The translations under genes were made by a program, and so were the position numbers. From Candidatus Magasanikbacteria bacterium CG_4_10_14_0_8_um_filter_42_12 (GTDB lineage Bacteria > Patescibacteriota > Patescibacteriia > Magasanikbacterales > UBA922), in NCBI GenBank assembly GCA_002784795.1, contig PFLZ01000056.1, forward strand, positions 1 to 11,514: a stretch of 11,514 bases of DNA, read 5' to 3'. Below the pieces are notes generated by a model. That model saw nothing but the letters and a program-made list of their open reading frames with translations, had not been told where the DNA came from and did no database searches. Position 1 is the first letter of the stretch, and the number at the start of each line of letters is the position of its first letter. Positions 1 through 7,044 of the stretch are shown here, piece after piece.

Positions 1-105
1 ATAATACGTTAAATTATTTGACATACAACACATTTCTCTGAATATCCCCAATTCTACCAAATTAGTGTTGCTTCTAGTTTAGAATCTTTCATATGAGAGA
101 GAGCC

Positions 106-134
106 TTGACGAACAGAATGATTTCTTGTATAGT
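106..134 (+). promoter_or_regulatory. sigma70-type promoter upstream of the tRNA region
   Basis: A -35 box TTGACG (106-111) and a -10 box TATAGT (129-134) are separated by exactly 17 bp, which is a near-consensus housekeeping promoter. Transcription would start near 141. There is no ORF directly downstream. The first structured element is the bulged stem-loop at 154-183, so this promoter may make a small RNA or a longer leader of the tRNA unit. Confidence 0.55.
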
Positions 135-153
135 ATCTTCGCTAAAAAGCGCG

Positions 154-183
154 CCTGCTTCCGTCCAAGTAGGACAAGTCAGG
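154..183 (+). other. bulged stem-loop in untranslated region, possible small RNA or leader
   Basis: The arms pair as follows: 154-157 (CCTG) with 180-183 (CAGG), 158-160 (CTT) with 176-178 (AAG), and 163-166 (GTCC) with 172-175 (GGAC). The loop is AAGTA; there is a two-base bulge at 161-162 and a single T bulge at 179. It lies about 13 nt after the start predicted for the 106-134 promoter. No T-run follows, so it is not an intrinsic terminator. The eight bases at 149-156 (GCGCGCCT) equal the 5' end of the tRNA-Val at 337, so a remnant of a further tRNA copy is possible but weakly supported. The rest of 1-236 shows no coding region. Confidence 0.35.
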
Positions 184-195
184 TATCTCATTCAT

Positions 196-230
196 TTGCC
201 AAAAACAACGTAAGACAGTATGATACTGTC
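196..230 (+). promoter_or_regulatory. promoter of the tRNA unit with a palindrome over the -10 box
   Basis: A -35 box TTGCCA (196-201) and a -10 box TATGAT (219-224) are spaced by 17 bp. The start would fall near 231, about 6 nt before the truncated tRNA-Val copy. This promoter probably drives both intact tRNAs, because no good promoter is seen directly before either of them. The -10 lies inside a perfect inverted repeat, GACAGTA (214-220), TGA, TACTGTC (224-230). It could be an operator or merely an RNA/DNA hairpin at the start site. Confidence 0.55.
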
Positions 231-236
231 CATACT

Positions 237-298
237 GCGCGCCTAGCTCAGTTGGTTAGAGTCCCGATTTAATCGGGATTTACACCGAGAGGGTTGGG
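237..298 (+). pseudogene. truncated tRNA-Val copy interrupted by a palindrome
   Basis: Bases 237-261 are identical to 337-361 of the intact tRNA-Val, covering the 5' acceptor strand, the D-arm and the start of the second D-stem strand. Bases 279-298 match 369-388 at 19 of 20 positions, covering the anticodon loop, the 3' anticodon stem and the variable loop. Between them, seven bases (CATCTCG in the intact gene) are replaced by a 17-base palindrome at 262-278. The T-arm and the 3' acceptor strand are absent. The copy therefore cannot form the anticodon stem or the acceptor stem and cannot be a working tRNA. It sits exactly 100 bp before the intact gene and just behind a promoter. Confidence 0.8.
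262..278. repeat. 17-bp palindromic element inside the tRNA remnant
   Basis: TCCCGAT (262-268), loop TTA, then ATCGGGA (272-278): a perfect 7-bp stem. It replaces the 5' anticodon stem of the tRNA copy. Its compact, self-complementary form is like the short dispersed palindromes found in many bacterial genomes, but whether it recurs in this genome cannot be seen from one window. Confidence 0.6.
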
Positions 299-336
299 TA
301 TATGTTAAAAAAGGGAAAGATAAAAAATAAAATCAT

Positions 337-410
337 GCGCGCCTAGCTCAGTTGGTTAGAGCATCTCGTTTACACCGAGAGGGTCGGGGGTTCGAATCCC
401 TCGGCGCGCA
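337..410 (+). tRNA. trnV: tRNA-Val (anticodon UAC)
   Basis: A complete cloverleaf is visible. The acceptor stem GCGCGCC (337-343) pairs with GGCGCGC (403-409). The D-stem is GCTC (346-349) with GAGC (359-362). The anticodon stem TCTCG (364-368) pairs with CGAGA (376-380) around the loop TTTACAC, which places TAC at 371-373. The T-stem is GGGGG (386-390) with CCCTC (398-402), holding one G-U pair, and the T-loop is TTCGAAT. The discriminator base is A410. The 3' CCA is not encoded and must be added by tRNA nucleotidyltransferase. It lies in one unit with tRNA-Thr downstream and a broken copy of itself upstream. Confidence 0.97.
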
Positions 411-433
411 CACGAAAAATAAGCAATACACAC

Positions 434-495
434 TAAACAATAAACAGTCGTTACTCAAAATTGTTTATTGCCTGCTGTTTATTGTTTATTTTTTT
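434..495 (+). other. AT-rich hairpin with T-run between the tRNAs, two exclusive foldings
   Basis: A perfect 14-bp inverted repeat joins TAAACAATAAACAG (434-447) and CTGTTTATTGTTTA (475-488), followed by seven T residues (489-495). That is the layout of an intrinsic terminator, although the stem is very AT-rich and hence weak. The 9-base sequence TGTTTATTG occurs twice (462-470 and 476-484). Either copy can pair with CAATAAACA (438-446), so two mutually exclusive hairpins are possible. It may act as a partial terminator, a processing site, or simply be expanded simple sequence. Confidence 0.5.
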
Positions 496-498
496 CAT

Positions 499-571
499 GC
501 CGTCATAGCTCAGTTGGTAGAGCGCATCCATGGTAAGGATGAGGTCTCCAGTTCAATTCTGGATGACGGCT
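499..571 (+). tRNA. trnT: tRNA-Thr (anticodon GGU)
   Basis: The acceptor stem GCCGTCA (499-505) pairs with TGACGGC (564-570). The D-stem is GCTC (508-511) with GAGC (520-523). The anticodon stem CATCC (525-529) pairs with GGATG (537-541) around the loop ATGGTAA, giving the anticodon GGT at 532-534. The T-stem TCCAG (547-551) pairs with CTGGA (559-563) around TTCAATT. The discriminator base is T571 and CCA is not encoded. An intrinsic terminator begins 5 nt after the gene. Confidence 0.96.
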
Positions 572-576
572 CACAG

Positions 577-605
577 AAAACATCACCTCACGGTGATGTT
601 TTTTT
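577..605 (+). terminator. intrinsic terminator of the tRNA unit
   Basis: ACATCACC (580-587) and GGTGATGT (592-599) form an 8-bp stem around the loop TCAC. Flanking A and T runs extend the stem and supply the U-tract up to about 605. Its place directly behind tRNA-Thr marks the end of the tRNA transcript. Confidence 0.9.
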
Positions 606-720
606 CCTTATTTTTTTTTCCTTATTTTTTGTTTTCTTGCTTTTTTAATTTCTAGATTTTTAGATTATATGATTTTTAGATTTTTTGTCCACTTCAGACC
701 TCACAAAAATAGCTGAAACA
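606..720. other. T-rich intergenic spacer with short direct repeats
   Basis: This stretch is dominated by T-runs on the + strand. It holds two copies of the 12-mer GATTTTTAGATT (655-666 and 671-682, a 16-bp period) and two CCTTATTTTTT units near 606 and 620. No gene is supported here. It lies directly upstream of the promoter of the giant surface protein gene and could act as an upstream AT-rich element. Confidence 0.5.
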
Positions 721-729
721 TGGTATAAT
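721..729 (+). promoter_or_regulatory. extended -10 promoter of the giant surface protein gene
   Basis: TGG followed by TATAAT (724-729) is an extended -10 element with a consensus hexamer. The -35 region at the 17-bp distance (701-706, TCACAA) is poor, as is usual for extended -10 promoters. The start would lie near 736, leaving a leader of about 26 nt before the ATG at 762. No Shine-Dalgarno sequence is visible in that leader. Confidence 0.65.
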
Positions 730-761
730 CTCCATACATTTGAAGCACTCAAAGCAGTGTT

Positions 762-3700
762 ATGTTTCTTCGTAAACAAACCGAAACCAAAACATCACAA
801 TCAGCATCTCAACAACCGGATTATACATCCGTGTTTCGGTTTAAAAATGACAACTACTGGCTATGGCATGGCATGTTCAACTCCTACAAATCACTAAAAG
901 AAAGTAGCCCCGCATATCAGGACAAAAAGCGTCTTGCGTACATGAGAAATCAGATCATCTTGCACTATGTCAAGAACTTTTTCCTGTTTCCGATTTGGTT
1001 TTTTTCTCTGCTGATCCCATCGTACATGAAGGGAGAAGTGAATATCTGGACAAACCTCCGAACGATGTGGCACGGACTCATAAGTCGCGAATTCCGCCCT
1101 CTCCGCATAGCCATGCTCTCGCAAATTGTCTTTTTGTTTGTCCTCGTACAATTTGGTATTACGGTATTTTACAAATATTCTATCCCTACATTTGCCGCAT
1201 CCTACACCTTCACCCAGACAGACTGGTCTGGCAGTGCCTCGACCACAGCAACAGGGCTTCATCCAGGAGACGCAACTGGATGGGATTATTTTGACAGTGC
1301 ATCGAGTACGATCACTGCGGGTACAGAGCTCACACTCACTGCGCAGTCTGCCTCTGCGAGTGAGACGAGTGATGGAGATTTTGGTGCTGGTACGACTGCG
1401 ACGACTACGGTTGCTAGTGGGAGTGTGGGGTTAGAATCAAGTTCTATCTATTTTAACCCTATGGTTCAAAAAAATAACTATAATGGGTATATTCTTCGTA
1501 CAGATGGGACTGTTTGGGGGTGGGGAGCAAATGGATATGGAAGCGTAGGAGATGGTACCAACACACAACAACTAACCCCAGTACAGGTAGTAGGAGAAGG
1601 TGGATTAGGTACTCTTACTGATATTACGGATATATCTGCTGGTGTCTTATATTTTGTACTTGCACTTAAATCTGATGGGACAGTATGGGGATGGGGAAGA
1701 AATAGTGATGGACAACTTGCACATAGCACAATTGATTCCAATACTCCATTGCAAGCATTGGCTTCAGCAGGAACACCTTTTACAGGTGTAAGTAAAATTG
1801 CTTCTGGCCACAGACATTCAAATGCTGTTAAAACTGATGGAACTGTTTGGTCTTGGGGATATGGATACTATGGGCAGATGGGAAACGGAACAAAAACATA
1901 TACTAACCCATATCCTGTACAAGTTAAAGGTGTAGGTGGTTCGGGCTATCTTCTGGGCGCCATAGATGTGGCAGCTGGTTGTCAAAGCGGATATGCACTA
2001 AAATCTGATGGAACTGTTTGGTCTTGGGGATATGGAGGTCTTGGTCAACTTGGTAATGGCGGGACGACAGAACAACTTTATCCAGTACAAGTTGTTGGAG
2101 AAGGAGGTGTTGGCAACCTGATGGGTATTATTGATATTGTAGCCGGTTGTAATCAAGCCTATGCTTTAGATGAAAATGGAAATGTTTGGGCGTGGGGTAG
2201 GGATACTACAGATTATGGTAGTATCCCTGTACAACTCGCACTCTCAAATGTTACGCAAATAGCTGCAGGTAGTGATTTTGGTCTTGCTTTATTACAAGAT
2301 GGAACTGTGCGTGCTTGGGGTACTAGTATATATTTAGCAGGGACTACAATTTCTTCGAATGTAATTAGTATTGCGGGTGGAGGCGGAACAGCTCATGCAA
2401 TTTTATTGAGATCAAATGGAACTGTCTACTCATGGGGAGAGGGAAGTGCTGGACAGACTGGCGATGGTTCCACTTCAGATCGGACTACTCTTACTCAAGT
2501 TAAAGGCGTGGGTGGTTCTGGTTATTTTGATGCCATTTTAGATGCCACCTACTACTCCACCGGCACCTTCACCTCCGACATCATCGACCTCGGCACCCAC
2601 GCCGGCATGACGACACTCGACTACACCACCACACTGAACTCCCAAACAATCACGATGGACATCCGCGCCGGAGATACAGCTAGCCCAGATGGCACGTGGA
2701 CAGCCTGGACCACCTCTGTCGCAAGTGGTGGAGATATCTCTGCACTCGGCAGTAATAGATACGTCCAATACCGCGCAAATCTTTCTACAAACAATACTGC
2801 CGTCACACCAACACTCGACGATGTCACGATCAACTACAACAACTATACAGAAGGCACACTCATCTCAAATCCATACGATGCGAGCGATGCAACCAATGTC
2901 ATCGGTGGTGTATCGTGGACAGAAAATGCACCGTCTGGCACAAGTGTATCCTTCCAACTTCGCACTTCGGCAGACGGAGCTAGCTGGACAGAATGGACAG
3001 GACCGAGTGGCGCAGGCACATACTTTACCGATAGCTCTGGCGCACAAAATCCACCAGCAGGATTCACTGATGCTGAGAATGATCAATGGATCCAATACCT
3101 GGTACGTCTCAATACCGATGGATCAGATACACCCACACTCAGCGATGTCACCCTGACCTACGTCGTCAATGCACCACCAGATATTAGTATCACAACGTCC
3201 ACCGTCGCAATGTCTTCGAGTGGAACGATCATACTGCCCTACCAGGTCAGAGATACAGATAACAATGTCGGCGCAACACCAGGCGAAGTCAGTATCAGCC
3301 TCCAATACTGTACAGCAAGTTGTTCTTCCTCTGGATCAGAAGTCTGGGCAACCGCAGCGACATCGACACTGACGGGTGACTTTGATGCAGGTATTTCTAT
3401 CGACCAGAATACCATGACAAATTATACAGAGTATTCTCTGGTATGGGATGCAAAGAGTAGTTACAACAATCAGTATAATGGAACAGATTTCAAAGTACGT
3501 CTCGTGGCAAATGATAGCGAAGCCGCAAACAATCTTGGGTATGGGGAATCAAATGTATTTGTGTTCGATACGACGGATCCGGTGGTCAGTGTGACGACTG
3601 ATGGACGCAGTGACGCCGGAGCAACACTGACGTTTGCCGTAACAGAAGATACACTCGCAGGACTAGAGATGAAGATTTCCAATAGTAGCGATCTTTCTGC

Positions 3701-6700
3701 TGACGGCACCAATGCCAGCTCCGGAACATGGATTGCGTATGCAACGACCACGAGCTGGACACTCGCAAGTGTCACGGCAAATACTGTGTATTATCAAATG
3801 CGCGATGTATTTGGTAATACTTCTGTGGCAGGATCTATTTCTTCGGCAGTCACACCAGAAGTCCCACGAAATATTGTCTACCAAGATATTTCCAATTCTG
3901 AAACAAGTGAATGGAGATTCTTCCTCGCATGGGAAGCCATCAATGAACCAGCAGCAGGATTCAAACAATACAATCTATACCGTTCTACCGATGGAGAATC
4001 GTACAGTCTTCTGAGTACCGAAACAGACAAAGCAATTAATTATATTATAGACACGACCGTAAGTGCAGGAACAACATATTATTACAAAGTCACAGCAGAA
4101 GATAACAATGATAATATTTCTCAGTACTCCACGGTCGTCAGTGATGCACCAGATGGACAAGGTGGAAGTGATACCGCAGGCCCAATCATTTCGAGTGTGA
4201 CGTCCACGAGTATTACCCCAGTGTCTGCAGAAATCACATGGGACACCGCAGAATTGTCAAGCTCGTATGTCGACTATCTCACTGTCACCAGTAGCGACTT
4301 TGCCGATGCGCCGAGTGTCGGCGTGACGACGATGAAAGATACGGCCAGTAGCGTCGGACAGCATTCCGTGATCTTGACAGGTCTCACTCCTAATACAACG
4401 TATTATTATCAAGTGCGATCTATCGATCCACTCGGCAATGCCACCACCAGTACCGAATCTCCTGGCGGGTATAGCTTTACCACCTTATCGGGTCCAACAC
4501 TCTCTAATGTCTCAGTCTCTACCATTCTGAATACCCAAGCAACCATCACATGGGACAGTGACGAAGCCGCAGACTCGTATGTCTATTACAGCACCGACAG
4601 CAGTTTTGATGCTCCGACTCAGGCTGGCCAGGCAGAGAGCATCACATCGCATTCCGTCACCCTCACCGGCCTCTCCCCTTCTACGACGTATTTCTTTTAT
4701 GTTGCGTCAGGCGTTGGTGTCGAAAAACAAGTCATCGCAGGCATAGCAACATACTATTCCCTCATGACCACCGCAGACCTTACTGCCCCTGTGATTACGT
4801 TTGATGCTGATACAGATGTCGGACTTGCCGAAACAAATATCACGCTGGCATGGACCACCGACGAAGCCGCAAGTTCGACAGTCGAATATGGCACCAGCAA
4901 TGCGTATGGATCTACATTGACCAATGATAATTTCAACACCAATCATTCATTTAATCCAACCAGCCTGCTCAGAGGAACGCTGTATTATTTTAGTATCCAA
5001 AGTGCAGATATCAATGGCAATATTTCTTCGGCTACACAATTTTCTGCTACCACGACTGACGAGACAGACTACGATGCACCGATTATTACCTCTGTCACGA
5101 GTTCTGTCGTGACCGATAGCCGTGGACTTATCACATGGCTCACAGATGAAAATGCAACGGGGCAGATATATTATGGAACGTCTTCAACAACACTCACGTC
5201 ATCCTCCACACTCGTCTCGACATACAATCAGGCACATTCTATCGTGTTGTCAGGATTGACATCATCAACACTGTATTATTATTATGTCGAATCAAGCGAT
5301 GCAACGGGGAATACGGCGACATCTTCTGTCGCGAGCTTTACGACTCTTGAAGCACTATCAGAAGAAAGTGATGTGTTGTTGCGCGAACAAGCTGCTGAAC
5401 AATCAGGAATAACCGAAGGCCAAAGCCAAAGTTCTGGCGGTGGTGGCGGTGGCATTATTATTGTGAATGCAAATGCCTCTGATCTCATAGCACCACTTAT
5501 TTCAAATGTAACCGTTTCAGACATTACGGGCGTCTCCGCAACGATTACATGGGACAGTGACGAAACATCCGACAGTGTAGTAGAATTTGGCAAAGACAGA
5601 ACCTACGGACGTGCAGGTATCAACACGGCCGACACAACAAATCATCGTATCACGCTCATAGAACTCTCACCTCTCACGACCTATTATTATCGCATCAGTT
5701 CAGAAGACGCTGCAAATAATAAAAGTCTGTATACCACAGGATCATTTACAACCACGCTTTCAGGTCTCGTACCACGAGGTGATGATGCGATGAGTGCACT
5801 CATCGACCCTATTTCTGGACAAACAGCAGAAGAAATATTCTTGACATCACTCGAACGCGCATCAAATATCATCAAGACGATGTCTACACAGGTGAGTATC
5901 GGCGTGCTCGAATCGACGCTAGTAGAACAAAACAATGTTATCAGAGAACTCTCAAAAATATTGCCCGCCCCAATCATCAGTGGACAGCCAGGACTCGATA
6001 TCCATGCCACCGATGTGACGGTCTCATGGAAAACAGACAAGGACTCCAATTCTCTCGTAAACATTGCACCAGATACTCTATTTACGGCACCAGATGGCTA
6101 CCAACAGACAACAGGAAAACCAGATGACAGTACGACGGATCATATTGTCACGATCCATGGTCTCAGACCAAATACGCTGTACCACTATCGTTTGATCTCA
6201 CAAACAAATACGGGCATCGAAACGACCTCGCGCGATTTTACCTTCAAAACCCCTATAGAAGTAAGTGAAATTACAACTTACAAGGTTGAAAACACCACAG
6301 ACAATGGCGCTACGTTTGCATGGATCACCAGTGCACCGACAGATTCTGTCATTACCTATACCCCATACAAAAATGGCTCTCCTCTCGCTGCGGCCCAACA
6401 AGTCGTCCGCAATGCACTCTATACAACACAACATACACTCGATATTGCAGGACTAGAAAGTGGTCTGGTCTATGATATTGAAATGAGCGGACAAGATTAC
6501 AATGGCACGTTGGTTTCAAAAACAATCCAAGGATTTTCTACTGATGGTCAAGATCGTCCACCAATTATTGCCCAAATACAAACGGATACCTCCATCCTTC
6601 CAGGTAATGCCGACAAAGTACAAGTAATTGTTTCGTGGACAACCAATGAATTGGCAACAAGCCAAGTCTTCTATCGCAAAGGATTTGCAAAAGATGGGTC

Positions 6701-6941
6701 TTCATTTTCAGAGAGCAGCACACTCGATCCAACCTTTGCAAAAAAACATATTGCGGTGATTACAGATTTTGAACCAGGACAGATTTATCAATTTGCCGTA
6801 GGCAGTACCGACACCGCCGGCAACGAAAGTATTTCAAAAACCATGACCATTCTCACGCCACGGAAACAAGAATCTGTGTTCCAAGTCATCATGGGAAATT
6901 TTGAAAGTATCTTTTCTTGGGTAGGAAAAATGAAACGATAA
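762..6941 (+). CDS. giant membrane-anchored surface protein with RCC1 propeller and FN3-like domains
   Basis: This 2059-residue protein probably stays anchored in the membrane with a long extracellular part for binding or adhesion; its ligand is unknown. The N-terminus is charged. Hydrophobic segments lie at about 73-88 and 116-137, the second followed by TFAAS (143-147), a possible signal peptidase site. Residues 148-226 are Ser/Thr-rich. Residues 243-592 are seven RCC1 repeats. Two discoidin- or laminin-G-like modules (about 600-695 and 700-801) and Ig-like modules (about 805-1032) follow. Nine FN3-like domains then start near 1033, 1140, 1244, 1342, 1438, 1575, 1736, 1831 and 1931. Linkers lie at 1530-1574 (with a run of six Gly) and 1666-1735 (helical). 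The amphipathic tail 2034-2059 has no sortase-like motif. Only four Cys occur (407, 463, 850, 854). The ATG at 762 suits the promoter at 721-729. Membrane anchoring is inferred; the domain calls rest on repeat pattern. Confidence 0.93.
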   Translation: MFLRKQTETKTSQSASQQPDYTSVFRFKNDNYWLWHGMFNSYKSLKESSPAYQDKKRLAYMRNQIILHYVKNFFLFPIWFFSLLIPSYMKGEVNIWTNLRTMWHGLISREFRPLRIAMLSQIVFLFVLVQFGITVFYKYSIPTFAASYTFTQTDWSGSASTTATGLHPGDATGWDYFDSASSTITAGTELTLTAQSASASETSDGDFGAGTTATTTVASGSVGLESSSIYFNPMVQKNNYNGYILRTDGTVWGWGANGYGSVGDGTNTQQLTPVQVVGEGGLGTLTDITDISAGVLYFVLALKSDGTVWGWGRNSDGQLAHSTIDSNTPLQALASAGTPFTGVSKIASGHRHSNAVKTDGTVWSWGYGYYGQMGNGTKTYTNPYPVQVKGVGGSGYLLGAIDVAAGCQSGYALKSDGTVWSWGYGGLGQLGNGGTTEQLYPVQVVGEGGVGNLMGIIDIVAGCNQAYALDENGNVWAWGRDTTDYGSIPVQLALSNVTQIAAGSDFGLALLQDGTVRAWGTSIYLAGTTISSNVISIAGGGGTAHAILLRSNGTVYSWGEGSAGQTGDGSTSDRTTLTQVKGVGGSGYFDAILDATYYSTGTFTSDIIDLGTHAGMTTLDYTTTLNSQTITMDIRAGDTASPDGTWTAWTTSVASGGDISALGSNRYVQYRANLSTNNTAVTPTLDDVTINYNNYTEGTLISNPYDASDATNVIGGVSWTENAPSGTSVSFQLRTSADGASWTEWTGPSGAGTYFTDSSGAQNPPAGFTDAENDQWIQYLVRLNTDGSDTPTLSDVTLTYVVNAPPDISITTSTVAMSSSGTIILPYQVRDTDNNVGATPGEVSISLQYCTASCSSSGSEVWATAATSTLTGDFDAGISIDQNTMTNYTEYSLVWDAKSSYNNQYNGTDFKVRLVANDSEAANNLGYGESNVFVFDTTDPVVSVTTDGRSDAGATLTFAVTEDTLAGLEMKISNSSDLSADGTNASSGTWIAYATTTSWTLASVTANTVYYQMRDVFGNTSVAGSISSAVTPEVPRNIVYQDISNSETSEWRFFLAWEAINEPAAGFKQYNLYRSTDGESYSLLSTETDKAINYIIDTTVSAGTTYYYKVTAEDNNDNISQYSTVVSDAPDGQGGSDTAGPIISSVTSTSITPVSAEITWDTAELSSSYVDYLTVTSSDFADAPSVGVTTMKDTASSVGQHSVILTGLTPNTTYYYQVRSIDPLGNATTSTESPGGYSFTTLSGPTLSNVSVSTILNTQATITWDSDEAADSYVYYSTDSSFDAPTQAGQAESITSHSVTLTGLSPSTTYFFYVASGVGVEKQVIAGIATYYSLMTTADLTAPVITFDADTDVGLAETNITLAWTTDEAASSTVEYGTSNAYGSTLTNDNFNTNHSFNPTSLLRGTLYYFSIQSADINGNISSATQFSATTTDETDYDAPIITSVTSSVVTDSRGLITWLTDENATGQIYYGTSSTTLTSSSTLVSTYNQAHSIVLSGLTSSTLYYYYVESSDATGNTATSSVASFTTLEALSEESDVLLREQAAEQSGITEGQSQSSGGGGGGIIIVNANASDLIAPLISNVTVSDITGVSATITWDSDETSDSVVEFGKDRTYGRAGINTADTTNHRITLIELSPLTTYYYRISSEDAANNKSLYTTGSFTTTLSGLVPRGDDAMSALIDPISGQTAEEIFLTSLERASNIIKTMSTQVSIGVLESTLVEQNNVIRELSKILPAPIISGQPGLDIHATDVTVSWKTDKDSNSLVNIAPDTLFTAPDGYQQTTGKPDDSTTDHIVTIHGLRPNTLYHYRLISQTNTGIETTSRDFTFKTPIEVSEITTYKVENTTDNGATFAWITSAPTDSVITYTPYKNGSPLAAAQQVVRNALYTTQHTLDIAGLESGLVYDIEMSGQDYNGTLVSKTIQGFSTDGQDRPPIIAQIQTDTSILPGNADKVQVIVSWTTNELATSQVFYRKGFAKDGSSFSESSTLDPTFAKKHIAVITDFEPGQIYQFAVGSTDTAGNESISKTMTILTPRKQESVFQVIMGNFESIFSWVGKMKR
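1488..2537 (+). repeat. seven RCC1-type repeats within the giant protein
   Basis: Seven copies of the core pattern DGTVWxWG occur, at residues 248-255, 305-312, 359-366, 416-423, 472-479 (ENGNVWAWG form), 513-519 (DGTVRAWG form) and 552-559 (NGTVYSWG form). Blades 1-4 and 7 are about 46-57 residues; blades 5 and 6 are shorter, near 40. Seven is the number needed to close an RCC1/BLIP-II-type beta-propeller. The domain commonly binds protein partners, but no partner can be named here. The DNA is poorer in GC and richer in T- and A-ending codons than both flanks. Confidence 0.88.
1834..2036 (+). repeat. identical 32-bp direct repeats in RCC1 blades 3 and 4
   Basis: Bases 1834-1865 and 2005-2036 are identical over 32 bp, with a period of 171 bp (57 codons). 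They encode the DGTVWSWGYG core of adjacent blades. Identity at third codon positions points to recent duplication or gene conversion between blades rather than protein-level constraint alone. Confidence 0.85.
3858..6860 (+). repeat. array of about nine FN3-like domains
   Basis: Repeating units of roughly 90-100 residues carry a common pattern: P-I-I-S-x-V near the start, then A-x-I-T-W-x-[ST]-D, then S-x-V-x-Y, and near the end L-x-P-x-T-x-Y-Y-Y with a following SxD. This is the FN3 / purple-acid-phosphatase-N-terminal-like signature. The array is split by linkers at residues 1530-1574 and 1666-1735. The units differ clearly at the DNA level, so the array looks old, unlike the RCC1 blades. 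Confidence 0.75.
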
Positions 6942-6972
6942 TTTCGATACATTATTATCCACTTTTTTATGA

Positions 6973-7008
6973 TGTGCACAGCAGTATTTGTACAAAGTAT
7001 GCTATACT
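6973..7008 (+). promoter_or_regulatory. extended -10 promoter of the exporter operon with two upstream palindromes
   Basis: TGC followed by TATACT (7003-7008) is an extended -10 element. The start would lie near 7015, about 30 nt before the ATG at 7045. No clear -35 is seen at 17 bp. Instead the spacer holds the perfect palindrome TTTGTACAAA (6987-6996), and TGTGCACA (6973-6980) lies just upstream, with centres 15 bp apart. These could be operator sites. No convincing terminator separates this promoter from the preceding gene, so read-through is possible. Confidence 0.55.
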
Positions 7009-7044
7009 ATTGTCATCTTACGAATACTGCCTGTCGTTTTCGCT

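Noticed and set aside
352..648. 98-codon open frame across the tRNA region
   Set aside because: It overlaps both intact tRNAs and the terminator, and its product is low-complexity Phe/Leu-rich sequence from T-runs.
685..897. 70-codon open frame beginning with TTG
   Set aside because: It starts before the promoter at 721-729 and overlaps the giant gene in another frame with no recognisable features.
5766..5780. LVPRG in the giant protein, resembling a thrombin cleavage site
   Set aside because: It is in a natural helical linker; a five-residue match is expected by chance and there is no sign of engineered sequence.
6932..6960. ATAAT/ATTAT inverted repeat after the giant gene as a terminator
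   Set aside because: The stem is only five AT pairs and no adjacent T-run follows, so termination there is not supported.
6988..7044. Upstream TTG start for the ABC ATPase
   Set aside because: The added 19 codons cover the extended -10 box and would be untranscribed from that promoter; family similarity begins after the ATG at 7045.
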